Below the pieces are notes generated by a model. The model was not told where the DNA came from, did no database searches, and saw nothing but the letters and a program-made list of their open reading frames with translations. The translations under genes were made by a program, and so were the position numbers. Shown one piece after another: positions 25,940-35,433 of a DNA stretch of 64,000 bases. This DNA is from an uncultured Alphaproteobacteria bacterium (GTDB lineage: Bacteria > Pseudomonadota > Alphaproteobacteria > Thalassobaculales > Thalassobaculaceae), in the NCBI GenBank assembly GCA_937776645.1, contig CALMRI010000050.1, positions 62,001 through 126,000 on the forward strand, given 5' to 3'. Within the stretch, counting starts at the first letter, position 1; the number at the start of each line of letters is the position of its first letter.

Positions 25940-26506
25940 GTGAACATCGAGCTAACGGAAATTTCAGCGGTCAAGCTCATCTCGCCACCTAAATTTGGCG
26001 ATCAGCGCGGTTTTTTTTCGGAGACCTACAGAAAAGCCGACTTTGCCGCGAACGGGCTGGACCTGGATTTCTGCCAGGACAACCACTCCTATTCAACCAC
26101 GCCGGGAACCTTACGCGGCCTGCATTTTCAATTGCCCCCGGTGGCGCAGGATAAGCTGGTGCGGGTCACCCGAGGCGCGATCCTCGATGTCGCGGTCGAC
26201 ATCCGCCATGGCTCCCCGACGTTTGGTCAATGGATCAGTCGGGTGGTTAGTGCCGAGGCCTGGAATCAGATTCTGGTCCCGGCCGGGTTCGCACATGGGT
26301 TTTGCACCATCGAGCCGGACACCGAGGTCCAGTACAAGGTCACCGCCCCCTACACGCCGGAACAGGAACGCGGCATTGCCTGGAACGATCCTGATTTGGC
26401 CATAGACTGGCAGCTCGGCGGCAATCAGCCGACGCTTTCGGGCAAGGACACGGACTATCCGACTTTGGCGGCCTCACCGGTACATTTTTTCTATGACGCC
26501 GGGTGA
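25940..26506 (+). CDS. rmlC: dTDP-4-dehydrorhamnose 3,5-epimerase
   Basis: Third enzyme of dTDP-L-rhamnose synthesis. The cupin protein (188 residues) shows [12 protein letters not shown], the active-site LRGLHFQ with His62, and [11 protein letters not shown] followed by the tyrosine in [10 protein letters not shown] chose the GTG at 25940 because the family begins with a short strand equivalent to VNIELTEI; an upstream in-frame ATG at 25874 would add 22 unlike residues. It overlaps the rmlB frame only if an earlier rmlB start is used and is followed directly by rmlB, rmlD and rmlA, all in one direction. Confidence 0.93.
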   Translation: MNIELTEISAVKLISPPKFGDQRGFFSETYRKADFAANGLDLDFCQDNHSYSTTPGTLRGLHFQLPPVAQDKLVRVTRGAILDVAVDIRHGSPTFGQWISRVVSAEAWNQILVPAGFAHGFCTIEPDTEVQYKVTAPYTPEQERGIAWNDPDLAIDWQLGGNQPTLSGKDTDYPTLAASPVHFFYDAG

Positions 26507-26513
26507 CAGTGGC

Positions 26514-27593
26514 ATGATGCCCCCCAGCAAGGTTCTGGTCACCGGTGGCGCCGGGTTCATCGGCTCTGCCGTGATCCGGCTGCTCGTCGGGGAAATCGGT
26601 TGCGCCGTGGTCAATGTCGACAAGCTGACCTATGCCGCCAATCCCTCGTCGCTGGCGCCAATCGATCACTCGCCACTTTATGCATTCGAACAAGTGGATA
26701 TTTGCGATCGGACGGCTATTGCTGCGGTGCTGCAAAAACATCAACCCGACGCAATCATGCATCTTGCCGCCGAGAGCCATGTCGACCGGTCGATCGACGG
26801 GCCGGGTGACTTCATTCAATCCAATATCGTCGGCACCTACACGCTGTTGGAGGCGGTGCGCGGATATTGGATGGAAATGCCGGAGGAGAGCCGATCCCGA
26901 TTGCGCTTTCATCACATCTCGACCGATGAGGTGTTTGGCTCGCTTGGCACCGAGGGCGCGTTCACCGAAGAAACTCGCTACGACCCACGCTCCCCCTACT
27001 CGGCGAGCAAGGCCTCTTCGGACCACCTAGTTCGGGCATGGCACGAGACTTATGGATTACCGGTCGTGCTTAGCAATTGCTCAAACAATTACGGTCCGTA
27101 CCATTTTCCGGAAAAACTGATCCCCTTGATGATCATCAAGGGGATCAGAGGAGAACCGCTGCCGGTCTACGGCAAGGGTGAAAACATCCGCGACTGGCTC
27201 TATGTCGATGATCATGCCCGGGCTCTCTGGGCCATTCTGTCTAAGGGCCGTACCGGCGAGAGCTATAATGTGGGGGGCGACGATGAAGTGCCGAACATCG
27301 AGGTGGTGGCTCGTGTTTGTGCGCTGCTCGACGCATTGACGCCGCGCGCTGATGGTGTATCCCATGATCAGCAGATCACTTTCGTTCAGGATCGGCCGGG
27401 GCATGACTTTCGTTATGCCATCGACGCGACCAAGCTGACGCGTGAGCTTGGTTGGTCACCGCGCGAGACCTTTGAGACCGGATTGCGCAAGACCGTGACC
27501 TGGTATCTTGAGAATAATGATTGGTGGGAGCGAATCCTTGACGGCCGCTATGCCGGTCAAAGGCTTGGCTCGACCGAGACTTCCAGCGATTGA
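26514..27593 (+). CDS. rmlB: dTDP-glucose 4,6-dehydratase
   Basis: Second enzyme of dTDP-L-rhamnose synthesis, an extended short-chain dehydrogenase of 359 residues. The Rossmann motif [12 protein letters not shown] is at the N-terminus, then [12 protein letters not shown], the catalytic STDEVFG region and [10 protein letters not shown] with the Tyr-x3-Lys pair; later [18 protein letters not shown] binds substrate. The ATG at 26514 lies eight bases after rmlC; the ATG at 26493 would overlap rmlC. Order C-B-D-A is one of the common arrangements. Confidence is high because all diagnostic blocks are intact. Confidence 0.94.
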   Translation: MMPPSKVLVTGGAGFIGSAVIRLLVGEIGCAVVNVDKLTYAANPSSLAPIDHSPLYAFEQVDICDRTAIAAVLQKHQPDAIMHLAAESHVDRSIDGPGDFIQSNIVGTYTLLEAVRGYWMEMPEESRSRLRFHHISTDEVFGSLGTEGAFTEETRYDPRSPYSASKASSDHLVRAWHETYGLPVVLSNCSNNYGPYHFPEKLIPLMIIKGIRGEPLPVYGKGENIRDWLYVDDHARALWAILSKGRTGESYNVGGDDEVPNIEVVARVCALLDALTPRADGVSHDQQITFVQDRPGHDFRYAIDATKLTRELGWSPRETFETGLRKTVTWYLENNDWWERILDGRYAGQRLGSTETSSD

Positions 27594-27600
27594 CCCGGGC

Positions 27601-28488
27601 GTGAAGATCCTGGCGACCGGTGCCAGCGGGCAAGTCGGCACTGAGTTGTCCCGGCGCGGTGCGGCGTGGCAAACCGATGTCCATGCCGTCACCCGCGACG
27701 ACCTCAACATCACACAATCCGGCCCAGTGCTCGCCATACTCAAACAGACCAAACCGGACGTCGTGGTCAACGCCGCCGCCCATACCGACGTCGACAAAGC
27801 CGAAACTGAACCCGAGGGGGCCTTTGCCGCCAACCGGGACGGACCCGGATTTCTTGCGGTGGGTTGCGCGCAACTCGGCGTGCCCTTGATTCATATTTCC
27901 ACCGACTATGTCTTCAACGGCGAGAAGACCGGTGGCTATCGGGAAACCGACCCGGCGTCGCCGCTCGGTGTCTATGGCCAGTCCAAGGAAGCCGGCGAGC
28001 GCGCCGTTCGTGAAGCCTGGGGCAGGCACATCATATTGCGGACCTCCTGGGTTTACGCCGCCCATGGTGGCAATTTCGTGCGCACGATGCTACGTGTCGG
28101 CGGTGAACGGGAGAGCTTGCGCGTGGTCGCCGACCAGACCGGCACACCGACATTCGCCGGCGATATTGCCGATGCAATTCTGTCGATAGCCGCCAATATT
28201 GTCGGGCGGGAGCAGGCCCCCTGGGGCACCTATCATTACACCGCGAAAGGCCAGACAACCTGGCATGGCTTCGCCGAAGCAATTTTCGATACCGCTGAGG
28301 CTCGGCTTGGTCGGCGCCCGGCCATAGAGGCAATAGTGACCAGTGAATATCCGACGCCGGCGAAACGACCGGTTAATTCGGTGCTGGATTGCACGAAGAT
28401 CGATGCTTCTTTCAAGCCGCCCCGTCGCGATTGGCGCGAAGGGCTGGCGGACGTTCTCGACGAACTGCTACAAGACCCTGAGGATTAA
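27601..28488 (+). CDS. rmlD: dTDP-4-dehydrorhamnose reductase
   Basis: Last enzyme of the pathway, 295 residues. The N-terminal ILATGASGQVGTEL is the NADPH loop, followed by VVNAAAHTDVDKAE, HISTDYVFNGE and VYGQSKEAGE (Tyr-x3-Lys). GTG at 27601 places the nucleotide motif at residue 4, as in relatives; the longer frame from 27508 lies inside rmlB and is not used. The gene follows rmlB by seven bases and precedes rmlA by 21, so the four form one operon. Confidence 0.93.
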   Translation: MKILATGASGQVGTELSRRGAAWQTDVHAVTRDDLNITQSGPVLAILKQTKPDVVVNAAAHTDVDKAETEPEGAFAANRDGPGFLAVGCAQLGVPLIHISTDYVFNGEKTGGYRETDPASPLGVYGQSKEAGERAVREAWGRHIILRTSWVYAAHGGNFVRTMLRVGGERESLRVVADQTGTPTFAGDIADAILSIAANIVGREQAPWGTYHYTAKGQTTWHGFAEAIFDTAEARLGRRPAIEAIVTSEYPTPAKRPVNSVLDCTKIDASFKPPRRDWREGLADVLDELLQDPED

Positions 28489-28509
28489 AGTAGAATTGAG
28501 GTTGGTTAG

Positions 28510-29373
28510 ATGAAAGGTATTGTCCTCGCGGGCGGGTCGGGTACACGGCTTTATCCACTGACCCTGTCAGTCTCGAAGCAGTTGCTACCAATCTATGACA
28601 AACCGATGATCTACTATCCGCTCAGCATCCTGATGCTGTCGGGTATCCGAGAGATCCTGCTGATCACCACCCCGGAGGATCAGGCAGCGTTTTGGAATTT
28701 GCTGGGCGACGGCTCGCAATGGGGCATTTCCCTGTCCTATGCCGCCCAACCCAGCCCGGACGGTCTGGCCCAGGCCTTTATCATTGGTCGCGATTTCATC
28801 GGCGCTGATCCCTGCGCCCTGGTCCTGGGCGACAATATATTTTACGGCCATGGCCTGACCGAATTATTGCGACGCGTCGCCCAGCGCACCGAAGGAGCCA
28901 CGGTCTTTGGCTACTACGTACGTGACCCCGAACGCTATGGCGTTGTCACCTTTGATGACAATGGCCGGGCCCGCAGCATTGTCGAGAAACCCGCACGACC
29001 TGAGTCTAACTGGGCGGTTACCGGGCTTTATTTCTATGACAACACGGTGGTCGACGTCGCCCGGGAAATCGCGCCGTCGCCTCGTGGAGAGCTTGAGATC
29101 ACCGACGTCAACCGGGTATATCTGGAGCGTCACGCCCTGCACGTCGAACAGCTTGGACGGGGCTATGCTTGGCTCGATACCGGCACCCACGGGTCACTGC
29201 TGCAAGCATCCGAATTCGTGCGAACCGTTGAGGAGCGGCAGGGGTTGAAGATCGCCTGTGTCGAGGAGATTGCCCATCGCATGGGGTATATCGACGCCGA
29301 ACAGTTGCTGCGTCTGGCCGACCCTTTGAAGAAAAGCGGATATGGTGAGTATCTGCTCTCGTTAATTCGATAG
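28510..29373 (+). CDS. rmlA: Glucose-1-phosphate thymidylyltransferase
   Basis: First enzyme of dTDP-L-rhamnose synthesis, 287 residues. The nucleotidyltransferase signature [16 protein letters not shown] starts at residue 3, then [30 protein letters not shown] carries the metal aspartate and [20 protein letters not shown] the sugar site. It matches RmlA throughout and ends at the usual length. Last gene of the rmlCBDA operon; the M23 peptidase begins 11 bases later and may share its transcript. Confidence 0.95.
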   Translation: MKGIVLAGGSGTRLYPLTLSVSKQLLPIYDKPMIYYPLSILMLSGIREILLITTPEDQAAFWNLLGDGSQWGISLSYAAQPSPDGLAQAFIIGRDFIGADPCALVLGDNIFYGHGLTELLRRVAQRTEGATVFGYYVRDPERYGVVTFDDNGRARSIVEKPARPESNWAVTGLYFYDNTVVDVAREIAPSPRGELEITDVNRVYLERHALHVEQLGRGYAWLDTGTHGSLLQASEFVRTVEERQGLKIACVEEIAHRMGYIDAEQLLRLADPLKKSGYGEYLLSLIR

Positions 29374-29384
29374 ACGCAACGAAC

Positions 29385-30590
29385 ATGCCGCTGCTTCGAC
29401 TTCTCATCATTTACGTCGTCGCGGTCGTCATCGTCGCCAGCGCGGCCATTTGGGCAATCTTCAAGTTCGATCTGTTACCATTTCAGAAGGCAGCATCGGT
29501 TGAAACTCCGCAGTCTGCAATCCGACAGATCACTCTGAAGAAGCAGGAAACGGCGCCAAGGAAGGCGCAAGCAGCGGCCCAGAGACAGGCCGAGGGTCAA
29601 GTCCCTCAATTTTCAGCCTTGCCGGCGCATGATATTACAGGCCGCAGTTTTCAGATCTCACCCCTTCCCCTGTCGCTTCCCTTGGATTGCCAGCCGGGTA
29701 TTGATTGTTGGGTGTTCAATTTTGTCGATGCAGACCCGGGCAAGGGCCACGCTGATTTCGCCTGTGGCCGGATGAGCTATGATAACCACAAGGGAACCGA
29801 TATCGCGGTTTCAGATACAGGCCGATTGTTCGAAATGATCCCAATTCGCGCCGCCGCGGCGGGAACCGTTCTTGGCGTTCGCGATGGCATGGAAGACATT
29901 AGCATTCAGCGTATCGGCCGCGCCGCCGTGAAAGGTAAGGAATGCGGCAATGGTGTCAGGATCGACCATGGAGGAGGCTGGCATACTCAGTATTGCCACA
30001 TGAAGCGAGGCAGTGTTTCGGTGAAATCCGGCGATCTGGTCCGCAGCGGTGATCAGATCGGGGCCGTCGGTCTATCGGGCTTCACCGAGTTTCCGCATGT
30101 CCACATGACCGTTGAAAAAAGCGGCAAGGTCGTCGACCCATTTGTCGGCCTGTCCGGCGGAGATAAGTGTGAAATAGGACGCGCGCCGCTCTGGCGTCGA
30201 GATGTTCTCGAAAAACTACGCTACCTATCGGCCATTCCTTACCATGTCGGCTTCGCCGACCAACTGCCCAAGGCCGACGAGATCAGAGCTGGTGCGTTCA
30301 ACGCCAATACCCTCTCGGCGACCTCGGCGTCTTTGGTGTTCTGGGCTGAAATCGCGGGTCTGAGACCGGATGATGCAATTTCCATACGTTTCTTCGGGCC
30401 CGACGGGGCCCTCCTGGCCAAAAAAGAGGAGAAGATCAACAAGCATCGGATCCGTATTTGGCGGGCGATCGGGAAAAAATCCAAAAACGGTTGGGCACCC
30501 GGCGCCTATCGCGGCGAGGTCACCATCCTGCGCCAAACTCCCGCCGGCCCAAGGGAAGCGCGGCGCGGGGCACGCCTGGACGTTTTCTGA
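29385..30590 (+). CDS. M23 family (LytM-type) metallopeptidase, membrane anchored
   Basis: A 401-residue protein. Residues 5-28 form one hydrophobic helix, so it is anchored with the rest in the periplasm; a charged, alanine/glutamine-rich linker runs to about residue 85. The peptidase domain covers roughly 115-265, with His-x3-Asp in NHKGTDIAVS and His-x-His in FPHVHMTVEK as zinc ligands; WHTQYCHMKRGSV is the characteristic strand. The last 130 residues are a separate beta-rich region of unknown role. It probably trims peptidoglycan or acts as a LytM-type regulator. Placement directly after rmlA is unusual for the family and suggests shared transcription. Confidence 0.85.
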   Translation: MPLLRLLIIYVVAVVIVASAAIWAIFKFDLLPFQKAASVETPQSAIRQITLKKQETAPRKAQAAAQRQAEGQVPQFSALPAHDITGRSFQISPLPLSLPLDCQPGIDCWVFNFVDADPGKGHADFACGRMSYDNHKGTDIAVSDTGRLFEMIPIRAAAAGTVLGVRDGMEDISIQRIGRAAVKGKECGNGVRIDHGGGWHTQYCHMKRGSVSVKSGDLVRSGDQIGAVGLSGFTEFPHVHMTVEKSGKVVDPFVGLSGGDKCEIGRAPLWRRDVLEKLRYLSAIPYHVGFADQLPKADEIRAGAFNANTLSATSASLVFWAEIAGLRPDDAISIRFFGPDGALLAKKEEKINKHRIRIWRAIGKKSKNGWAPGAYRGEVTILRQTPAGPREARRGARLDVF

Positions 30591-30966
30591 GCGCTGTTAA
30601 ATTCAACACGAAAATCAACGTCAATTAAGGCGCAAAATTATTGGGCGATTTTCCCCGTCGTCCCCAAACGGGCGGTCCCTCGGCCCCAAGCGTCTCTATC
30701 CAACCGACCAACGCGCGGGCAACATCAAACGCTCCGAGTTCCAGGCAGACGCGCCGGTGAGCGTACTCCAAGTACCATCGGGATGCTCTCGCCACAGTGT
30801 GCTGCCCGGCCCCATAGCCGATTGCAGAGCCAATTGTAGGTCGAATTCACCCTCGGCTGTATCGCCGGAACCATGGGCCGCGCCATCAACACCCTGGGCG
30901 TTGGAAAGCGTTCGGCCCAAGGCCATCACAGTCGCTGCCGATAACCGGCCGATTGCGACCTCAGAT
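30591..30966. other. Gap between convergent genes, unassigned minus-strand frame
   Basis: No recognised gene. On the minus strand one frame ends near 30637 with ELGAFDVARALVGWIE and PPVWGRRGKSPNNFAP, while a second frame upstream reads GTWSTLTGASAW; together they have a protein-like look and may be the remains of one gene, but I cannot assign it. No terminator hairpin was seen between the two convergent transcripts. Confidence 0.25.
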
Positions 30967-32100
30967 CTAGAGGCCGGGTTCGAGGATCTGGCGGATCGCC
31001 AAACCATCGGCCAAACGGTCGAACCCGTCATTAATCTCGCCGAAGCCGATGCTTCTGTTGATCAATTTGTCGACCGGCAATCTGCCTTGGCGATACAGCT
31101 CAATATACCGGGGAATGTCGCGAACCGGCACGCAGCTGCCCATGTAGCTGCCGCGAATGGCTTTCTCCGAATTCACGATATCTGCCGGATTGAACGAGAA
31201 AAGGCCACTATTCGGCGCCAAGCCGACCACGATCACTTCGCCGCCCACCCGGATCGATTTGTAACAGGTCTCGGTCGCGGCGATCGAACCGGAGAACTCG
31301 AACGCGTAGTCGACACCGCCATTGGTGAGGTCAAGGATCTGCTGTACATGGTCATCGTCGCGCGCGTTCACCGTGTGTGTAGCGCCCAATTGCCGAGCTA
31401 GACCTAGCTTGTCGTCGCTGATATCCACAGCAATGATCTTTTCCGCCCCGGCCAGTTTAGCCCCCATTAGGCCGTTCAGACCAACCCCGCCAAGACCAAC
31501 GCAGGCGACCGTATCGCCGGCCCTGATCCGCGCCGTGTTCAATACCGCGCCAACCCCGGTCATCACCGCGCAGCCAAAGATAGCGGCGTCGGCCAGCGGT
31601 AGGTCCTTGTCGACCTTCACGGCGGTACCCCGATCTATGACCGCATATTCGGCAAAGCAGGAGACGCCGGACTGGTGTGCTATTTCGACGCCCTTGGAAT
31701 CCCGCATCCGGCTGCCTCCGGCCATCAAATGACCCTTGGCGCGCGCGGCGTTGTGGGTCTCGCAAAGCTGTGGGCGGCCGCCTAGACAGTTGCGACACAA
31801 ACCACAGGAAGCGGAGAATTGAAAGACGATCGGATCACCCACTTTGATGTCGCGGACACCGACGCCAACCTCAACCACCTCGCCGGAACCCTCGTGGCCC
31901 AGTACCAGCGGCATCGGGCGCGCCCGGTTGCCGTTGATGATCGAGAGGTCGGAGTGGCAGAGCCCGCCACCAGCTATCCTGATCATCAATTCGCCCGCTT
32001 GCGGCGGATCCAGTTCGACCTCCTCGATCTGGATCGGCTCCGAAATAGCGTAGGGGCGTTTCGCGCCAATTTCGCGTAGCACGGCAGCTTGCATCTTCAT
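30967..32100 (-). CDS. Zinc-dependent alcohol dehydrogenase family protein
   Basis: A 377-residue medium-chain dehydrogenase. Catalytic zinc ligands are in GGLCHSDLS and GHEGSGEVVEVG; the structural zinc loop is the four-cysteine run CGLCRNCLGGRPQLC; the NAD(P) motif is VGLGGVGLNGLMGAKLAG. It is of the class III/arylalcohol type and oxidises an alcohol or a hydroxyacyl compound; substrate unknown. The start at 32100 (MKMQAAVL) has GGAGGAAC just upstream; the in-frame ATG at 32148 adds 16 unlikely residues. It reads away from the dioxygenase and CoA-transferase genes, with a shared upstream region. Confidence 0.88.
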   Translation of the reverse strand: MKMQAAVLREIGAKRPYAISEPIQIEEVELDPPQAGELMIRIAGGGLCHSDLSIINGNRARPMPLVLGHEGSGEVVEVGVGVRDIKVGDPIVFQFSASCGLCRNCLGGRPQLCETHNAARAKGHLMAGGSRMRDSKGVEIAHQSGVSCFAEYAVIDRGTAVKVDKDLPLADAAIFGCAVMTGVGAVLNTARIRAGDTVACVGLGGVGLNGLMGAKLAGAEKIIAVDISDDKLGLARQLGATHTVNARDDDHVQQILDLTNGGVDYAFEFSGSIAATETCYKSIRVGGEVIVVGLAPNSGLFSFNPADIVNSEKAIRGSYMGSCVPVRDIPRYIELYRQGRLPVDKLINRSIGFGEINDGFDRLADGLAIRQILEPGL

Positions 32101-32257
32101 TGTCGTTCCTCCTACCCGTCCGCGCCGGGCGATTTGGTTTTTATGCAACCAGATATGAGATTAACCAGGGCCGGTTCGTCAACCCATCCGCGAGTTGGCT
32201 TGCGGGGGAAATCGACCAAGCGCATCCTTCGACCAAGACATCACAGGGACGATTACG

Positions 32258-32863
32258 ATGATGCATTGGACCCGGAGGAACAGGACCCCCGGCGAGCTTC
32301 CCAAACCAACAAGGAATCAGGACCGGGTGTGCGCCGATATTGATCGGTGGGGCTATGGCCTACTCGAAGGCGGCATCAACCAGCGGGTTTGGCTGTTACC
32401 GAATAAGGGCACAGAATTCTTGGAGGTCTTTGAACTGGATGCCCTGCACTCCGATCAATGGTGGGCGCTGGAGCCGCCGCGGGCCGGGCGGCGCAATCTG
32501 CCGGTAGGCTCGATGACCCGCACCCGCTTCGACGTGGATCCGGAGCGCGATGCCGATGTAGAAACCGTCGCCGCCGAGGGCCCCGCCGGCACTACGATTA
32601 TCACCGACGGCCGGGTCTGGCACGGCGTCGGCGAGAACCGCACGAACGACGATCGCACCGCCCTGATCTTGACTTACTGCGGGCCGCAATATTGCCCACA
32701 GGTCAACTACACCGTCACCTTGGACCGTGAAATCCTGACCAATGCCTCAGATCGGCTAAAGACCCCGTTCGGGCTCAAGGTCTGGTGCGGTATGGCCCGA
32801 CCGGCAATCCAAGCATCGACTTCATCGATCCGAGCAAGACCGCGTTGGGCGAGCTTCGCCTGA
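32258..32863 (+). pseudogene. Phytanoyl-CoA dioxygenase (PhyH) family gene, internally deleted and frameshifted
   Basis: The N-terminus (ADIDRWGYGLLEGGI) jumps straight to LLPNKGTEFLEVFELD, skipping the 80-100 residues that normally lie between and hold part of the fold. The middle contains PAGTTIITDGRVWHGVGENRT, where the distal iron histidine (RVWHG) is kept; the first H-x-D motif is gone. Near 32786 the frame is lost: the other frame continues YGPTGNPSIDFIDPSKTALGEL to a natural stop. Both defects mean no functional enzyme is made. The ATG 33 bases downstream belongs to the CoA-transferase gene. Confidence 0.65.
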
Positions 32864-32895
32864 ACTGATCGCACCAGCGATAGGGAGACGACATC

Positions 32896-34092
32896 ATGGG
32901 CAAGGCCCTAGACGGTATTCGCGTCATCGACATGACCCACAACCAAGCCGGTCCCGCCTGTACCCAAATGCTTGCCTGGCTTGGCGCCGACGTCATCAAG
33001 CTGGAGGAGCCGGGCAAGGGTGACGTAGCCCGAACCAATATGAAAGACAAACCGGACAGTGACAGCCTGTTTTTCCTGATCCTCAACGCCAACAAGCAAA
33101 GCCTAACCCTCAACCTGAAGACTGATGAGGGCAAAGCGCTGTTTAAGGAGGTGATCGCGTCGGCCGATGTGCTGGTCGAGAATTTCAGCCCGGGTGCGCT
33201 CGACCGGCTCGGCCTTGGCTATGATGTGCTCTCCAAGGTCAACGAGCGGCTGATCTACGCTACCATCAAGGGCTTTGGCACCTACGGGCCATATAGTGGA
33301 TTTAAGAGTTTCGAGCCGGTTGCCCAGGCCATGGGCGGGGCGATGTGCGCCACCGGCTTCCCTGAAAACCCGCCAACCTTTGTCTGGCCGGCGATCGGCG
33401 ATTCCGGCACCGGCATGCATATGGCGATCGGCATCCTCGCCGCCTTGCAGCAGCGCCATACGACCGGCAAGGGTCAGGAGGTTGAAGTTTCGATGCAGGA
33501 CAGCGTGGTTAACATCATGCGGATCAGCCTGCGCGACCATCAGCGCTTGGGCGGGGTTCAGCCACGTACCGGTAATCAGCTCGGTCGGAACGTGCCGGGT
33601 TCGACCTATCCCTGCGCGCCGGGCGGACCAAACGACTATATCTTTGTCTTGGCCCAACAGCAGATGTGGGCGGCGTTCAGCACCGCTATCGAACGCCCCG
33701 ACATCATCAATGATCCGCGTTACAACAATTTCGAGGCGCGTTGGGAAAACCGCGAGGCTTTGAATGCGATCATCGAGAGTTGGACGATGACGAAGACCAA
33801 ATACGAAGCGATGAAGATCCTTGGTGACGCCGGCGTGCCCTGCGGTGCCTGTCAGGACACCGCCGAGATCCTCGAAGACCCGCACTTGGTGGAACGAGGG
33901 ATGATCTTGGATCTCGATTATCCGCCACGCGGTACCTACAAGATGGTCGGTTGCCCGGTCAAACTTTCCGCCTCCCCGGCGGATATCAAACGCCCACCGA
34001 TGCTAGGAGAGCATACCGACGCACTACTCGGCGATATCTGCGGCGCCGATCCTCAAGAGCTCGCCCGATTGCACGAGGCAGGGGTGATCTGA
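32896..34092 (+). CDS. CaiB/BaiF family CoA-transferase, formyl-CoA:oxalate CoA-transferase-like
   Basis: A 398-residue family III CoA-transferase. The N-terminus LDGIRVIDMTHNQAGPACTQML and the active-site GDSGTGMHMAIGILAA (catalytic aspartate near residue 172) closely match formyl-CoA transferase; VENFSPGALDRLGLGYD and LGEHTDALLGD are further family blocks. It would move CoA between carboxylic acids; oxalate and formate are possible, but no oxalyl-CoA decarboxylase is nearby, so another acid pair is as likely. It precedes the two TfdA-type dioxygenases, although 416 bases separate them. Confidence 0.85.
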   Translation: MGKALDGIRVIDMTHNQAGPACTQMLAWLGADVIKLEEPGKGDVARTNMKDKPDSDSLFFLILNANKQSLTLNLKTDEGKALFKEVIASADVLVENFSPGALDRLGLGYDVLSKVNERLIYATIKGFGTYGPYSGFKSFEPVAQAMGGAMCATGFPENPPTFVWPAIGDSGTGMHMAIGILAALQQRHTTGKGQEVEVSMQDSVVNIMRISLRDHQRLGGVQPRTGNQLGRNVPGSTYPCAPGGPNDYIFVLAQQQMWAAFSTAIERPDIINDPRYNNFEARWENREALNAIIESWTMTKTKYEAMKILGDAGVPCGACQDTAEILEDPHLVERGMILDLDYPPRGTYKMVGCPVKLSASPADIKRPPMLGEHTDALLGDICGADPQELARLHEAGVI

Positions 34093-34508
34093 GCGTCGAG
34101 CCTAACCACGGTTCTAGAGCACCCACAACCTTGGTGCGGGTGCGGCACGCTGCTGTTTCCCACAATGCCGTCATCCCGCGTCAAGCGTGGGGTGGCGGCA
34201 TATTTACTACCAACCTCACCAAAATTATTATTCCCTCCACTTCCTAGTCCGAGTTTTCATTCGTTCCGATTAGCAACCCAATGGGGCAGGTTTCCAGATC
34301 CGCCGCTAACGATGGGAAATGGCCCGCGGCGTTCGGCTACCACACAGCAACGTCGATCCCATTTGAGATTTGCCGGCGTTACGGCGGCGATGCCCGCCTC
34401 GGCCCTTCACCAGATCAACCAAACTGGCGTATTCTACCGCCTTCAGTGTTGAATGGTGATTGGCGGGACCGGCAAGCGCGCGGGACCGTCCCCAGGGAGA
34501 CCCGTCCC
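34093..34508. other. Upstream region of the dioxygenase pair
   Basis: There are 416 bases between the CoA-transferase gene and the first TfdA-type gene. The frame of the latter is open leftward to 34281, but that stretch has no resemblance to the family and is not used. The first 150 bases are AT-rich. I see no terminator and no operator I could name; the promoter of the dioxygenase pair is probably here. Confidence 0.4.
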
Positions 34509-35402
34509 ATGTCCATTGCGATCAAACAGCTTCACCCCCATTTCGTTGCCGAGATAAGCGGCCTCGATCTTCGCCAACCGCTGACCCCGGAAAAGGCGAC
34601 GGCGCTTGATCGGGCGCTGGACCGGTTCGGCGTGCTGGTTTTTCACGGCCAGGACATCACCGATGAGCAACAGCTAACCTTCACCCGGAACTTGGGTGCG
34701 ATAGAATTGGCGATCGGCGGCAACGTGACCAAGCCCGAGGAACGGCGCCTAAGCGTGCAAATCGGCGACGTCAGCAATCTCGATCAGCATGGCAAGGTAC
34801 TGGCCAAGGACGATCGCCGCCGGATGTTCAATCTCGGCAATCGACTCTGGCACTCGGATAGTTCATACCGCTCGACGCCGGCGAAATGTTCGCTGCTGTC
34901 CTGCCGATCGAAACCGGCGGCCGGCGGCAATACCGAGTTTGCCTTCATGCCGGCAGCCTATGACGCGCTCGATGCCGAGACCAAGGCGGAGATCGAAGAT
35001 CTGGTGACCGAACATTCGCTGATCTACTCACGCGGACAGCTTGGCTTTAGCCAGTTTACGCCTGAGGAATTGAAAACCTTCACGCCAGTCCGCCAGGCGC
35101 TGGTGCGGGCCAATGATTTCACCGGGCGAAAATCGATCTACCTATCAGCCCATATTGGCACCATCGTTAGTTGGCACATGCCCGAGGCCCGCGACTTCAT
35201 CCGCGAATTGACCGAGCACGCGACCCAGCCAGAATTCGTCCACGCCCACGAATGGGCGGTGGGCGATCTGGTGATCTGGGACAATCGACAATGCCTGCAT
35301 CGGGTACGTCCGTTCAAGGACACCGATGAGCCCAGGGACATGCGCCGCACCACCGTTGCCGGTATCGGCCCAACGACGCCGCTGGCAGCCGAGGCGGCCT
35401 GA
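34509..35402 (+). CDS. TfdA-type Fe(II)/2-oxoglutarate dioxygenase, copy 1
   Basis: A 297-residue TauD/TfdA enzyme. The iron triad is His115 and Asp117 in RLWHSDSSYR and His264 in QCLHRVRP; the 2-oxoglutarate arginine is among RRTTVAG (279-281). The FAFMPAAYDALDAETKAEIEDL block matches the 2,4-D and related aryloxyacid dioxygenases rather than TauD. Closely related to the next gene (the two align without major gaps), with divergence at substrate-side residues. GGGAGA precedes the ATG at 34509. Probable role: hydroxylation of an ether, amine or sulfonate side chain. Confidence 0.87.
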   Translation: MSIAIKQLHPHFVAEISGLDLRQPLTPEKATALDRALDRFGVLVFHGQDITDEQQLTFTRNLGAIELAIGGNVTKPEERRLSVQIGDVSNLDQHGKVLAKDDRRRMFNLGNRLWHSDSSYRSTPAKCSLLSCRSKPAAGGNTEFAFMPAAYDALDAETKAEIEDLVTEHSLIYSRGQLGFSQFTPEELKTFTPVRQALVRANDFTGRKSIYLSAHIGTIVSWHMPEARDFIRELTEHATQPEFVHAHEWAVGDLVIWDNRQCLHRVRPFKDTDEPRDMRRTTVAGIGPTTPLAAEAA

Positions 35403-35433
35403 GTACCCCATTAGAACCGAGGAGGAGCTTACG

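Noticed and set aside
33103-33885. A 260-codon minus-strand frame inside the CoA-transferase gene
   Set aside because: It lies wholly opposite a strongly supported gene, is rich in histidine and arginine as antisense frames are, and has no ribosome site.
34281-34508. Extended start for the first TfdA-type gene
   Set aside because: The family begins at SIKQLH in both paralogues; the upstream 76 codons have no counterpart in the second copy.
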